From Micromonospora_E sp048060115 (GTDB lineage: Bacteria > Actinomycetota > Actinomycetes > Mycobacteriales > Micromonosporaceae), in contig NZ_JBHMIM010000003.1 of the NCBI RefSeq assembly GCF_048060115.1, forward strand, positions 1 to 64,000: a DNA stretch of 64,000 nucleotides. Direction: 5' to 3'. The notes beneath the pieces are model-generated. The model did not search any database. It was not told where the DNA came from and saw nothing but the letters and a program-made list of their open reading frames with translations. Positions 24,539 through 32,527 of the stretch are shown here, piece after piece; the first letter of the stretch is position 1, and each line of letters begins with the position of its first letter. The position numbers were made by a program, and so were the translations under genes.

Positions 24539-25797
24539 CGGTCCGCCTTCCCGGCGGCGGCCGGCACCGTACGGGGGGCGAGCAGGCCCCGGCGGTGCAG
24601 CGCCCAGACGGCGGCGCCGCAGGCCAGGCCCAGCCCGGCGCAGAGCAGCCAGGCTCCGGCGGGTACGCCCTGCGCTGCCCCGTCCGGCTCGCCACCGTTC
24701 TGCATGAACCGGCCGACGGCGGTGGTGGCCAGCGCCGCTACGACCCCCGAGGCCAGGTAGAACACCCCGAAGTAGGTGCCGGTCAGCCCGTCGCGGGCGA
24801 AGCCGGGCACCAGTTCCAGCATGAACGGCTGCGCCATCATCACCCCGACCGCCAGCGCCAGCGCGGCGGCCAGCGTCGGCAGTGCCCGTACCGGGGGCGG
24901 GCCGGTCACCGGCAGCAGCGGAAGCAGGAAACCGAGACCGGCCACCGCCATTCCGGCCGCGATGGACAGCCCACGGCTGCACCGCTGGCGCAGCCACCCG
25001 GTCAACCGCACCTGCCAGACGAGTGTGACTACTGTGGACACGACGAAGAGTGCCGCCACGGCCAGCGCAGTGCCGGCGGCGGCCTCGGCCTGCACCGGCA
25101 ACACCAGGTAGAGCTGGGTCTGCAGGGCGAACAGCGCGCTCAACGCCACCGTGAAGGCCAGGAACCGGCCGTCGGTCAGGGCCTCCCGCCAGTCCCGGCC
25201 GACGCTCTGCCCGCTGCGGGTCACCGGATGCGGCGGCAGGACCCGCAGCTGCGCCACGGTCAGCCCGGCGAACACCACCGTCGCGCCGATCGCGGCGGCC
25301 CGGAAGTCGACCAGCAGCAGCGCGCTGCCGAGCAGCGGCCCGAGCAGTGCACCCGCACTGGCGAAGACGTTGAACAGGGCGAACGCCTCGGCCCGGCGCT
25401 CGGGGGCGGCCTGGGCGAGGTAGGCGCGTACCGCCGGGTTGAACAGCGCCCCGGCCAGCCCGGTCAGCACCGAGGCGGCCAGCAGCGCGGGCAGCGACCC
25501 GCCGACCGCGAACACCGCGAAGCCGACCGCCCGCAGCCCGCAACCGGCGATGATCACGCCGCGGGCGCCGAGCCGGTCGGCGGCCGACCCACCGACCAGG
25601 AACAACCCTTGCTGGCTCAGGTTGCGCACGCCGAGGACCAGGCCGACCAGGGTGGCCGACAGGCCGATGTCGTCACGCAGGTAGCCGGCCAGGTAGGGCA
25701 GCAGCATGTAGAAGCCGACGTTGACGCCGAGCTGATTGACCACCAGGAGCCGGATCGCCGGCGGGAAACTGGTCAGCGTCGTCCAGGTCGCCCTCAC
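24535..25797 (-). CDS. MFS efflux transporter
   Basis: 420 residues, about 12 membrane helices. The loop 2-3 motif GGSAADRLGARGVIIAG (GxxxDRxGRR type) and FNVFASAGALLGPLLG place it in drug/siderophore-exporting MFS families. GTG 25797 overlaps the epimerase stop. Within a biosynthetic operon that also has an importer, it most likely exports the finished chelator. Confidence 0.9.
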   Translation of the reverse strand: MRATWTTLTSFPPAIRLLVVNQLGVNVGFYMLLPYLAGYLRDDIGLSATLVGLVLGVRNLSQQGLFLVGGSAADRLGARGVIIAGCGLRAVGFAVFAVGGSLPALLAASVLTGLAGALFNPAVRAYLAQAAPERRAEAFALFNVFASAGALLGPLLGSALLLVDFRAAAIGATVVFAGLTVAQLRVLPPHPVTRSGQSVGRDWREALTDGRFLAFTVALSALFALQTQLYLVLPVQAEAAAGTALAVAALFVVSTVVTLVWQVRLTGWLRQRCSRGLSIAAGMAVAGLGFLLPLLPVTGPPPVRALPTLAAALALAVGVMMAQPFMLELVPGFARDGLTGTYFGVFYLASGVVAALATTAVGRFMQNGGEPDGAAQGVPAGAWLLCAGLGLACGAAVWALHRRGLLAPRTVPAAAGKADR

Positions 25798-26813
25798 CGC
25801 GCCGCCTCCGTCACGCCGAGGCCGGGGGTGTCCGCCAGACGCAGCACGCCGTCGTGGCCGCCGATCCCGGTCCACGGGTCGTCGGCGATCAGCAGGTGTC
25901 CGTCCAGGTCGACCCAGCGGGCGAGGCCGGCCAGGTGCACGGCCGGTGCGACGCCGAGCGTGCTGGCGGCCAGGCAGCCGAGCATGATGTCCAGGCCGCG
26001 TTCCCGGGCGGCGTCGGCGATCCGGGTGGCGGCGGCGATTCCGCCGCACTTGGCCAGTTTGACGTTGACCCCGGCGACGGTCCCGGTGAGTCGGTCCAGG
26101 TCGGCCAGGCACTCGGCGTCCTCGTCGGCGACGACCGGGATCGCGGTGCTGGCGGCCACCCGAGCCAGCAAGTCGGGCCGTCCCGGCGGGATCGGCTGCT
26201 CGACGGCGTCGATCCGGTACGGGGTGAGCCCGTCGAGCAGCCGTACCGCCTGCTCGGCGGACCAGCCGCCGTTGGGGTCGAGCAGCAGCCGGGCCGACGG
26301 CGCCTCGGCGCGTACCGCCGCCACCCGGGCCACGTCGGCGTCGTCGCCGGCCTTCACCTTCAGTACCACGAACCCGGCGGCGACCAGCCGCCGCGCGGCC
26401 GCCGCCGCGGCCGCGACCGGCACCAGACCGATCGTGTACGCCGTGGCGACCGGCGTGGGCACCGGCACTCCCAGCTCTCGGTGCACCGGGAGCCCGCTGG
26501 CCTGGCCGAGCAGGTCGTGCACGGCCGTGTCCAACGCCGAGAGCACTCCGGGCGGTCCGTCGAACAGGCTCAGCTCGTCGCGCAGGGCCGTCGGATCCGG
26601 GTAGCGGGCGAGCTGACCGGTCCAGCCGGCACAGGTCCGTTCGATCGCGGCCCGGTCGAGTCCGTAGTAGCGGCTGGTGACGACCTCGCCGTGGCCGGTG
26701 CGCCCATCGTGGGTGACGGTCAGCCGGACCGCTTCGCGGTGTGCCATCACCGACCGGGAGATGCGCAGCGGTTCGCGCAGCACCAGCTGGTACGAGTGCC
26801 AGGACAGTTTCAT
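25794..26813 (-). CDS. Enolase-superfamily dipeptide epimerase / muconate-cycloisomerase-like enzyme
   Basis: 339 residues. Barrel residues are conserved: LKVKAG (Lys152, Lys154), metal ligands Asp179 (LLLDPNGGW), Glu205 (VEQP) and Asp230 (VADED), and the opposite-face base in VKLAKCGG (Lys255). Paired lysines on strands two and six are the dipeptide epimerase/o-succinylbenzoate synthase arrangement, giving 1,1-proton transfer on an amino-acid alpha carbon. ATG 26813 overlaps the PLP-enzyme stop. Next to an ATP-grasp ligase, an Xaa-dipeptide or amino-acid adduct is a sensible substrate. Confidence 0.87.
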   Translation of the reverse strand: MKLSWHSYQLVLREPLRISRSVMAHREAVRLTVTHDGRTGHGEVVTSRYYGLDRAAIERTCAGWTGQLARYPDPTALRDELSLFDGPPGVLSALDTAVHDLLGQASGLPVHRELGVPVPTPVATAYTIGLVPVAAAAAAARRLVAAGFVVLKVKAGDDADVARVAAVRAEAPSARLLLDPNGGWSAEQAVRLLDGLTPYRIDAVEQPIPPGRPDLLARVAASTAIPVVADEDAECLADLDRLTGTVAGVNVKLAKCGGIAAATRIADAARERGLDIMLGCLAASTLGVAPAVHLAGLARWVDLDGHLLIADDPWTGIGGHDGVLRLADTPGLGVTEAAR

Positions 26814-27862
26814 GCCGGCACCCGCTCATGGCGCAGCGGGTCGTCGGCCACCCGGCAGCGGCTCCACCGGGTGACCTTCACCGCACCGGCGTGCGGTATC
26901 TCGACCGGATGGCCAGGGGCGGGGCCGAGCAGCCCGTGCCGGACGCACCAGCCGTCGTCGAAGATGGAGTCGAGGTAGCGGTGCGGGCCGTCGGGGAAGA
27001 CCGCCAGCACCCGGGTGTCCGGCTGGGTGCGTGCCGCCCAGGCTGCCACCCTGGCGACCGCGCCGGTGGACCACCCGCCGGTGACGAACGCCGTACGGGC
27101 CAGCCGGCGGCAGGTGTCCACCGCTTCCGCCGGCCCCAACCAGTGCACCTCGTCGAACGCCGGATAGTCCACGTTGTTCGGATAGATGCTGCTACCCAGC
27201 CCGCGCATCACCCGCCGCCGGGCCGGCTGGCCGAAGATCGTCGAACCGATCGAGTCCACGCCGATCAGGCGCAGCTGCGGCCAGTACCGGCGCAGCGTCC
27301 GGGCCAGTCCGGCGCTGTGCCCACCGGTGCCGACGCTGCACACCAGCACGTCCACCGCGTCTACCTGGGCGGCGATCTCGTCGCCGAGGCCCGCATACCC
27401 GGCGACGTTGTCGGGGTTGTGGTACTGGTCCGGCCAGTACGCGCCGGGCAGCGCCGCCAGCACCTGCGTCAGCCGCTCCCGGCGGGCCTGCTGCCAGCCA
27501 CCCGTCGGGTGGGGCCGGTCGACCACCTCCAGCCGTGCCCCGTACGCGCGCAGCAGCGCCCGCATCGACGGCTCCAGCTCCCGGTCGACGACCAGCACCA
27601 CCGGGTGGCCGAGGGCCTGACCGGCGAACACCAGTCCGATGCCGAGGGTGCCGCTGGTCGACTCCACCACCGGTGCGCCGTCGCGTAGCTCGCCGCGTCG
27701 CCGCGCGCCGGCCAGCATCGCCACCGCCGCGCGGGCCTTCATCCCGCCCGGCGCGGCGGACTCGACCTTCGCCCAGAAGCCGCCGTGCGGGTGCGGCAGC
27801 GGCGCGTCGACGTACACCAGCGGGGTGTGCCCCACCAGGTTCAGCAGCTGCGGTGCTCTCAC
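26810..27862 (-). CDS. PLP-dependent cysteine-synthase-fold enzyme (SbnA-like)
   Basis: 350 residues of fold type II. NLVGHTPLV opens the domain, the Schiff-base lysine is in SAAPGGMKARAA (Lys42), and VVESTSGTLGIGLVFAG plus SVGTGGHSAGLART hold the cofactor phosphate. Relatives beta-replace O-acetyl- or O-phosphoserine; SbnA condenses phosphoserine with glutamate toward diaminopropionate. GTG 27862 overlaps the DUF364-like stop. No SbnB-type dehydrogenase is adjacent, so the product cannot be assumed to be diaminopropionate. It probably makes the amino-acid building block of the operon product. Confidence 0.85.
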   Translation of the reverse strand: MRAPQLLNLVGHTPLVYVDAPLPHPHGGFWAKVESAAPGGMKARAAVAMLAGARRRGELRDGAPVVESTSGTLGIGLVFAGQALGHPVVLVVDRELEPSMRALLRAYGARLEVVDRPHPTGGWQQARRERLTQVLAALPGAYWPDQYHNPDNVAGYAGLGDEIAAQVDAVDVLVCSVGTGGHSAGLARTLRRYWPQLRLIGVDSIGSTIFGQPARRRVMRGLGSSIYPNNVDYPAFDEVHWLGPAEAVDTCRRLARTAFVTGGWSTGAVARVAAWAARTQPDTRVLAVFPDGPHRYLDSIFDDGWCVRHGLLGPAPGHPVEIPHAGAVKVTRWSRCRVADDPLRHERVPA

Positions 27863-28713
27863 CCGGACACCCCGTACTGGTAGACGGTGGTGGGGCCGCC
27901 GTCGAGCCAGAAGAACGGGTACGGCTCGGCCGACACCGCCGTCAGCCCGGCGCCGCGGAACCACGGCAGCACCGCGCTACCGGTCTGCGCGAACGCCACG
28001 AACGGCTTGCCCTCGGCGGCGGCGTGGGCCAGTAGCGGCTCGAAGGTTCCGTTGCCGAGCGTCATCCCCGAGGCGAGGATCGCGTCGCAGCGGTCCAGCA
28101 GCGCCGCGGCGTCGGGCAGACACGGCTCGTCCCATTCGGTGCGGCCGCCGGCCAGGTCGCACGGCAGGTACCGTCGGTCGGCGGCGCGGAGCCGGGCCAG
28201 CAGCGAGTTCACCACCCCGACGACCAGGACCGGGCCGCTGGTAGCCGGCAGCAGGTCGACCACGGCGGCGGCCCGGGCCTGCGACTTGGCCAGCGAGCTG
28301 CCGGCGGGGACGGTGACCACCGTGTCGGCCGCCTCGGCGTGCGGGCGCTGCGCCATCAGGTACGCGTCCAGCGCGGCCACCCGTACCGGCGGCAACGGGT
28401 GGGCGAGCAGATCGGCGACCGAGGCGCCGACGCAGTCGTAGACGACCTCGTCGGGCAGCTCCCCGGGCTCGACCGCGCAGGAGCCCACCGCCGCGTCGAC
28501 CCGCAAGCTCAGTACCTGGTTGCGGTAGCTGCGGAACCGACTTGCGTGCCGCGCGCCCTGCCTGGTCACGAATCCCACGCTGACCTGCCGGCAAGCCGGA
28601 TCCGCGCCGTGTCGTCCGGCCCGTACCGCGTCGATCAGTGCGGCGAGGGACCGGTACGCCGGCCGGGCCGGCGATTCGGACGCCGCCGGGGTGCTGTCGG
28701 TGGCCGCCGTCAT
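27859..28713 (-). CDS. DUF364-like Rossmann protein (putative heavy-metal chelation family)
   Basis: 284 residues. The C-terminal half has a Rossmann-like pattern and the family segment CDAILASGMTLGNGTFEPLLAHA. The N-terminus resembles the enolase-like N-domain of DUF364/DUF4213 proteins (YDCVGASVADLLAH). The family is linked to metal handling by name and context, but its chemistry is not established. ATG 28713 overlaps the ATP-grasp stop. It sits between the ligase and the PLP enzyme, so a role in product assembly or metal insertion is plausible. Alternative: an unrelated methyltransferase-like Rossmann protein. Confidence 0.65.
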   Translation of the reverse strand: MTAATDSTPAASESPARPAYRSLAALIDAVRAGRHGADPACRQVSVGFVTRQGARHASRFRSYRNQVLSLRVDAAVGSCAVEPGELPDEVVYDCVGASVADLLAHPLPPVRVAALDAYLMAQRPHAEAADTVVTVPAGSSLAKSQARAAAVVDLLPATSGPVLVVGVVNSLLARLRAADRRYLPCDLAGGRTEWDEPCLPDAAALLDRCDAILASGMTLGNGTFEPLLAHAAAEGKPFVAFAQTGSAVLPWFRGAGLTAVSAEPYPFFWLDGGPTTVYQYGVSG

Positions 28714-30020
28714 ACCGCCGCTCCGGCCGGCGCGGCGGCGGACCGGTCCCGGTCGGTGCTGCCGTCCTCGTCGACGTAGCCGACGCGTACCTGTGCGGCC
28801 AGGCCGTCGGCGACGGTCCGCGCGCCGGCCCCGGCCGTGTCGACCACCATCACGTGGCCCAGGTAGTCGTTGTTGCTGCCGCTGTCACCGGCCCGGTGGC
28901 CGGCGGGTTTCACCGACCAGTCGACCACCCGCGGGTCTGTCCGCCAGGCCCGGGTTCCGTCGATCCGGGCGATGGCACCGGGGCGCGGCGGCAGCACGAA
29001 CGCGATCGCCGCGCTGCGTACGCCGGTGTCGGCGGGTGCGAGGTCGGCGGTCTCGCCGAGCGCCAGTTGTGCGTACACCATGGGCAGGTCGATGCCGGTG
29101 ACCCGGCGCACCAGCTCGGTGATCTGGTTGCCGGCCGGCCGGGGGTTGACCTCCACCACCCGTGGTCCGGTCGGGGTCAACCGCAGTTCGGTGTGGGCGA
29201 CGCCGCGGTCCAGCCCGACCGCCGCCAGCGCGGACACCGCCACCTCACCGGCCCTGCGGGTGGTCGCCGGGTCGAGCAGCGCCGGGAACATGTGTCCGGT
29301 CTCGACGAACCCAGAGGCGCCGCCGAGGCTCTTGTCGGTCACTCCGACGACCGTCGTGTCCCCGTCCACGGTGACCGTCTCCACGCTCACCTCCGGGCCG
29401 GACAGCAGCTCTTCCAGCAGCACAGTCGGCACCCGGGGCTGGTGTCGGGCGTTGACCGGGAACCCGGTGAGGGCGTCGAACGCCGCCCGCAGCCCGGCCT
29501 CGTCGGCAACTTCGCGCACGTACATGCCGGCGCAGAGGTCGACCGGTTTGACCACCAGCGGGAAGCCCAGCTCCCGAGCGGTCCGTGCGACGTCGGACCA
29601 GCTCTGCGCGAGCGCGTACCGGGGTTGCGGCACGCCGGCGGCGTCCATCGCCGCTCGGGCGAGGTCCTTGCGGTACGCGCGGCGCACCGCCGCCGGGTCC
29701 GCGCCGGGTAGTCCCAGGTGGGCGGCCAGCTGGGCGGTGGTGTCGAGGTAGTAGTCGCAGGAGGTGAGTACGGCGTCGAAGCGCAGCGCCCGGTGCAGCT
29801 GTTCCGCGTGCTCCAACAGTCCGGGCAGGTCGTTGGTCTCGGCGGTCAGCACGTTGTGGGCGCCGAGCAGCGGATGCGCACCTCCGGCCGGTGCGCCGCG
29901 CAGGTAGTGGTGCAGGTCCCGGGTCAGGAAGGAGAACCGGTGCCCGGCCTCCAGTACCGCCCTGGGCAGCAGGCGGGCCATCGCGCCGACCCAGCTCTCC
30001 ACCAGCAACACATGCGCCAT
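28710..30020 (-). CDS. ATP-grasp amino-acid/peptide ligase
   Basis: 436 residues from ATG 30020, with GAGGAG seven bases upstream; a longer start at 30041 lacks this. PLVVKPVDLCAGMYV is the ATP-binding lysine region, VLLEELLSGPEVSVETVTVDG the hinge, and VVEVNPRPAGNQI the magnesium-binding end. This is the BacD/carboxylate-amine ligase branch, which forms an amide via an acyl phosphate. As first gene behind the operator it probably joins amino-acid units of the operon product. Confidence 0.9.
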   Translation of the reverse strand: MAHVLLVESWVGAMARLLPRAVLEAGHRFSFLTRDLHHYLRGAPAGGAHPLLGAHNVLTAETNDLPGLLEHAEQLHRALRFDAVLTSCDYYLDTTAQLAAHLGLPGADPAAVRRAYRKDLARAAMDAAGVPQPRYALAQSWSDVARTARELGFPLVVKPVDLCAGMYVREVADEAGLRAAFDALTGFPVNARHQPRVPTVLLEELLSGPEVSVETVTVDGDTTVVGVTDKSLGGASGFVETGHMFPALLDPATTRRAGEVAVSALAAVGLDRGVAHTELRLTPTGPRVVEVNPRPAGNQITELVRRVTGIDLPMVYAQLALGETADLAPADTGVRSAAIAFVLPPRPGAIARIDGTRAWRTDPRVVDWSVKPAGHRAGDSGSNNDYLGHVMVVDTAGAGARTVADGLAAQVRVGYVDEDGSTDRDRSAAAPAGAAV

Positions 30021-30052
30021 CGACGTCTCCTCGCTCGACAACCGGCATGGCG

Positions 30053-30069
30053 ATGATAACGGTTTTCGT
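30053..30069. promoter_or_regulatory. Fur-family-like (Zur/Fur) inverted repeat overlapping promoter of the metallophore operon
   Basis: ATGATAACGGTTTTCGT is a 7-1-7-type inverted repeat centred on 30061 with six of eight arm pairs matching, an AT-rich site of the kind bound by Fur/Zur proteins. On the minus strand its 3' edge is TATCAT (30053-30058), a good -10 box (five of six), 17 bases from a weak -35 TTACGC (30076-30081). The promoter drives the ATP-grasp gene, 33 bases downstream. Repression by a metal-loaded regulator would follow; which metal is not determined. Confidence 0.55.
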
Positions 30070-30105
30070 TTCCTAGCGTAAGGCAGCTGGTCCGGCAGGT
30101 GGTCA

Positions 30106-30247
30106 GCGACCTCGTGGGTGTTGTCCGCCGAGGCAAGCCGGTGCCGACATCGAGGAACTGCCGGATACCGGCATCCTCGACAAGGAACGAGACGACGCGC
30201 CCGGGGAACGCGCGCTCGGACCCGGCCCCGATGGGAATGTCCAGGAT
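30106..30247 (-). pseudogene. Fragment of a DUF574 methyltransferase gene
   Basis: Minus-strand translation gives PIGAGSERAFPGRVVSFL, then EDAGIRQFLDVGTG. Most bases are identical to 10250-10390 in the intact gene. One base is lost at the LPS codon region (GGCTTGCC against GGGCTTCCC), which shifts the frame before the THEV segment. Only about 47 codons remain. It is a recombination or duplication remnant upstream of the metallophore promoter. Confidence 0.8.
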
Positions 30248-30478
30248 GGCGGCCGGGGGAGCGGGGCGGGTCGCGCTACCGGACGTCGGTCACGCAGTCG
30301 GCGTCGTGGCAGGCGGGGCAGTCCGGCAGCGGTTCTCGTGGTCAGGGATAATTCAGCCCTGTCTTGGGCGCGCTGGATGGCAAGCAGGGCAGGCGACCCG
30401 GTGTCCGACGGTCCAGCGGCTCGGGCCTGATCATGAAGCAGGGAAACGACCTTGACGATGAAACGCCGTTCACCGGTC

Positions 30479-30589
30479 ATGGTCCCGATTCCGGGCACGT
30501 CCCCGGTCACTCACCTCGAGGAGAACATGGGCGCGGCCGGCATCGAACTGACCGACGAGGAGTTCGACCTCCTCTCCAGCGCCTCCTGA
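30479..30589 (+). pseudogene. C-terminal remnant of an aldo/keto reductase
   Basis: 36 codons read MVPIPGTSPVTHLEENMGAA then GIELTDEEFDLL. This is the conserved NADPH-binding and helix end of aldo/keto reductases (PIPGT...HLEEN...A....L..EE). Nothing of the barrel remains upstream. Too short to fold as an enzyme. Confidence 0.75.
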
Positions 30590-30599
30590 AGCCGGCTTG

Positions 30600-31406
30600 A
30601 TGATCATCCTGATCCACAGTTCAAAGACGATGCGTCCACCGCCGGAGGCGCTCGGTCGCGGAACACTCGGGGTGCCGGCTCTGCTGGAGCGCTCCACCGA
30701 GTTGATCACGTACCTGCGGACCCTGTCGGACGCTCAGCTCGGCCGGATGATGGCCGTCTCGGCCGAGCTGGCGGCTCGGACGAAGCAGCAGTACGCCGAG
30801 TGGAGTGCCGAGCCGCAGCGGCAGAGCCCGGCGGCGACGGCGTTCGTCGGCGACATCTACAGCGGGCTGCAGGTCGACACGTTCAGCGCGGCGGACCGGG
30901 CACACGCCGACCACCACCTGCGAATCCTTTCCGGCCTGTACGGGATCCTGCGCCCCTTCGACGGTGTCTGCCCGTACCGGCTGGAGATGGGCTACCGGCT
31001 GCCGGCCACCGCACCGAACGCCAGCCTCTACCGGTTCTGGGGAGGGTCGATCGCCGCGCAGCTGCCCGCGGACGGCCGGATCGTCAACCTCGCCGCGAAC
31101 GAGTACAGCAAGGCCGTACTGCCACATGTCGACGCCGGTCGGGTGGTCACCCCCAGGTTCCTGACCGTCGATCCCGCGTCGGGCAGGCCGAAGTTCGTGG
31201 TGGTCCACGCCAAGATCGCTCGCGGCGCGCTCGCCCGCTGGCTGGTGCGCCGGCGGGTCGCCGACGCTGTCGAGGACCCGGTCGACGTGCTGTGCGGGTT
31301 CGACGACATCGGCTACCGCTACGACGAGGCGGCCAGTACGCCGGCCGAGCCGACCTTCGTCTGCCAGGAGTTCGGCGGCAAGGGTTTGTCGGTCCGGCTC
31401 ACCTGA
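30600..31406 (+). CDS. yaaA: YaaA-family (UPF0246/DUF328) peroxide-stress protein
   Basis: 268 residues from ATG 30600. HSSKTM at the start, FVGDIYSGLQVDTFSAADRAHA, LSGLYGILRPFDGVCPYRLEMG, and SKAVLP are the family blocks. The E. coli member limits iron-driven oxidative DNA damage during peroxide stress; the biochemical activity here is inferred. It stands alone between relics and a methyltransferase gene. Iron homeostasis makes its position near a metallophore operon noteworthy but not necessarily meaningful. Confidence 0.9.
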   Translation: MIILIHSSKTMRPPPEALGRGTLGVPALLERSTELITYLRTLSDAQLGRMMAVSAELAARTKQQYAEWSAEPQRQSPAATAFVGDIYSGLQVDTFSAADRAHADHHLRILSGLYGILRPFDGVCPYRLEMGYRLPATAPNASLYRFWGGSIAAQLPADGRIVNLAANEYSKAVLPHVDAGRVVTPRFLTVDPASGRPKFVVVHAKIARGALARWLVRRRVADAVEDPVDVLCGFDDIGYRYDEAASTPAEPTFVCQEFGGKGLSVRLT

Positions 31407-31479
31407 GCCCGGTGTCGTTGACTGATCCGGATTCTGGTCCGCGGTCACCAGTGGTCAGACGGCTTGCCACCTGGTCCGG

Positions 31480-32028
31480 TCAGGGACGGCGGGCGGCCAG
31501 CCGTTCGATCAGGCCGAGCCGTAGCCGGCGCCGGCGCTCGGCGACGAATCCCTGCCGTAGCGCCAGATCGGCCGGTCGGGTCTGCCGCCAGCGGCGTTCG
31601 TAGTGGTCGAGCAGCAGCAGCCGGCCACCGGGTCGCAGCACCCGGTGCATCTCGGCGAGGGCGCCTTCCCGGTCGGCCACGGCGCAGAGCGCCAGGGTGC
31701 AGACGACGGCGTCGAACGATGCGTCGGCGTACGGCAACGTGGTGGCGTCGGCCTGGCGAATCTCGATGTCCCGGCCCAGGGTGGCGGCACGGTTGCGGGC
31801 GACGTCGAGCATGCCGGCGCTGGAGTCGATGGCGACGAGGGTCACCCCCGGCGGGTAGAACGAGAAGTTGCGGCCGGTGCCGGCGGCGACTTCCAGGGTG
31901 CGGCCGGTGGCCTGTTCACACAGCCAGGCACGGCTGTCTCCGACGATCAGTCGTTCGGCGCGCAGCCCGATGGTGTCGTAGCGGGCGGCGCGGCGGTCCC
32001 AGGGGTTCGTGGTGTTCGGCTTGACCAT
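31480..32028 (-). CDS. Class I SAM-dependent methyltransferase
   Basis: 182 residues from ATG 32028 (MVKPNTTNPWDRRAARYD). Motif I is TLEVAAGTGRNFSFYP, followed by VAIDSSAGMLDVAR and FDAVVCTLALCAV, with LRPGGRLLLLDHYE. This resembles small ubiquinone/phosphatidylethanolamine-type methyltransferases. It is divergent from a MerR regulator, with only 28 bases between starts, so the regulator probably controls it. The substrate is unknown. Confidence 0.83.
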   Translation of the reverse strand: MVKPNTTNPWDRRAARYDTIGLRAERLIVGDSRAWLCEQATGRTLEVAAGTGRNFSFYPPGVTLVAIDSSAGMLDVARNRAATLGRDIEIRQADATTLPYADASFDAVVCTLALCAVADREGALAEMHRVLRPGGRLLLLDHYERRWRQTRPADLALRQGFVAERRRRLRLGLIERLAARRP

Positions 32029-32044
32029 GGCTCCCACTCTGCAT

Positions 32045-32056
32045 GTTAATGTCAAC
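32045..32056. promoter_or_regulatory. Candidate MerR operator GTTAATGTCAAC
   Basis: An imperfect 12-base inverted repeat (four of six pairs) ends one base before the MerR start codon, in the short space shared with the divergent methyltransferase gene. A second GTCAAC-like element (AGTCAAC) follows within the gene. Confidence 0.35.
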
Positions 32057-32527
32057 ATGAAGTCAACTCACCTCTCCGCCGAGTTCAGCATCGGCGAGCT
32101 TGCCGGCCACTTCGGGCTGGCCACCCACGTGCTGCGGCACTGGGAGTCGGCGGGGTTGCTGCAGCCGGCGCGGCGGGTCAACGGACGCCGCCGGTACACC
32201 GCCGAACACCGGACCCGGGTGGCGATCATCGTGCACGGCCGGCAGGCCGGTTTCCCGCTGGACGAGCTGCGCCACCTGCTCACCGCAGGCGACGGCGCCG
32301 GCCGGCGTGAGGTGCTGCGCCGGCAGTCGGCGGCGCTGGCCACCCGGATCGACCAGCTGGCCATCTCGAAGGAGCTCGTCGACCATGCGCTCGGCTGCGC
32401 GGCGGAGGATTTCCTGCAGTGCCCGGAGTTCCTGCGCCTGGTGCACCCGCTCGCCCCGTCAGCCGGCTGTCAACACACCGACGACCGCTCCGAGCACCAG
32501 GAAGGGACCGAACGGCAACTGCTGTGA
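32057..32527 (+). CDS. MerR-family transcriptional regulator
   Basis: 156 residues from ATG 32057. FSIGELAGHFGLATHVLRHW followed by ESAGLL is the MerR winged helix, with RRYTAEHRTRVAIIV and a coiled-coil ending near residue 115. The effector segment holds only two or three cysteines (CAAEDFLQCPEF), so a small-molecule or metal inducer is possible. No ribosome site precedes the ATG, so the message may be leaderless. Its last 69 bases overlap the end of the prepilin peptidase on the other strand. Confidence 0.88.
   Translation: MKSTHLSAEFSIGELAGHFGLATHVLRHWESAGLLQPARRVNGRRRYTAEHRTRVAIIVHGRQAGFPLDELRHLLTAGDGAGRREVLRRQSAALATRIDQLAISKELVDHALGCAAEDFLQCPEFLRLVHPLAPSAGCQHTDDRSEHQEGTERQLL

Noticed and set aside
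18120..30020. Staphylopine, EDDS or staphyloferrin-type pathway by name
   Set aside because: No opine dehydrogenase, nicotianamine-synthase-like, SbnB or NIS synthetase gene is present; only general similarity to such loci exists.
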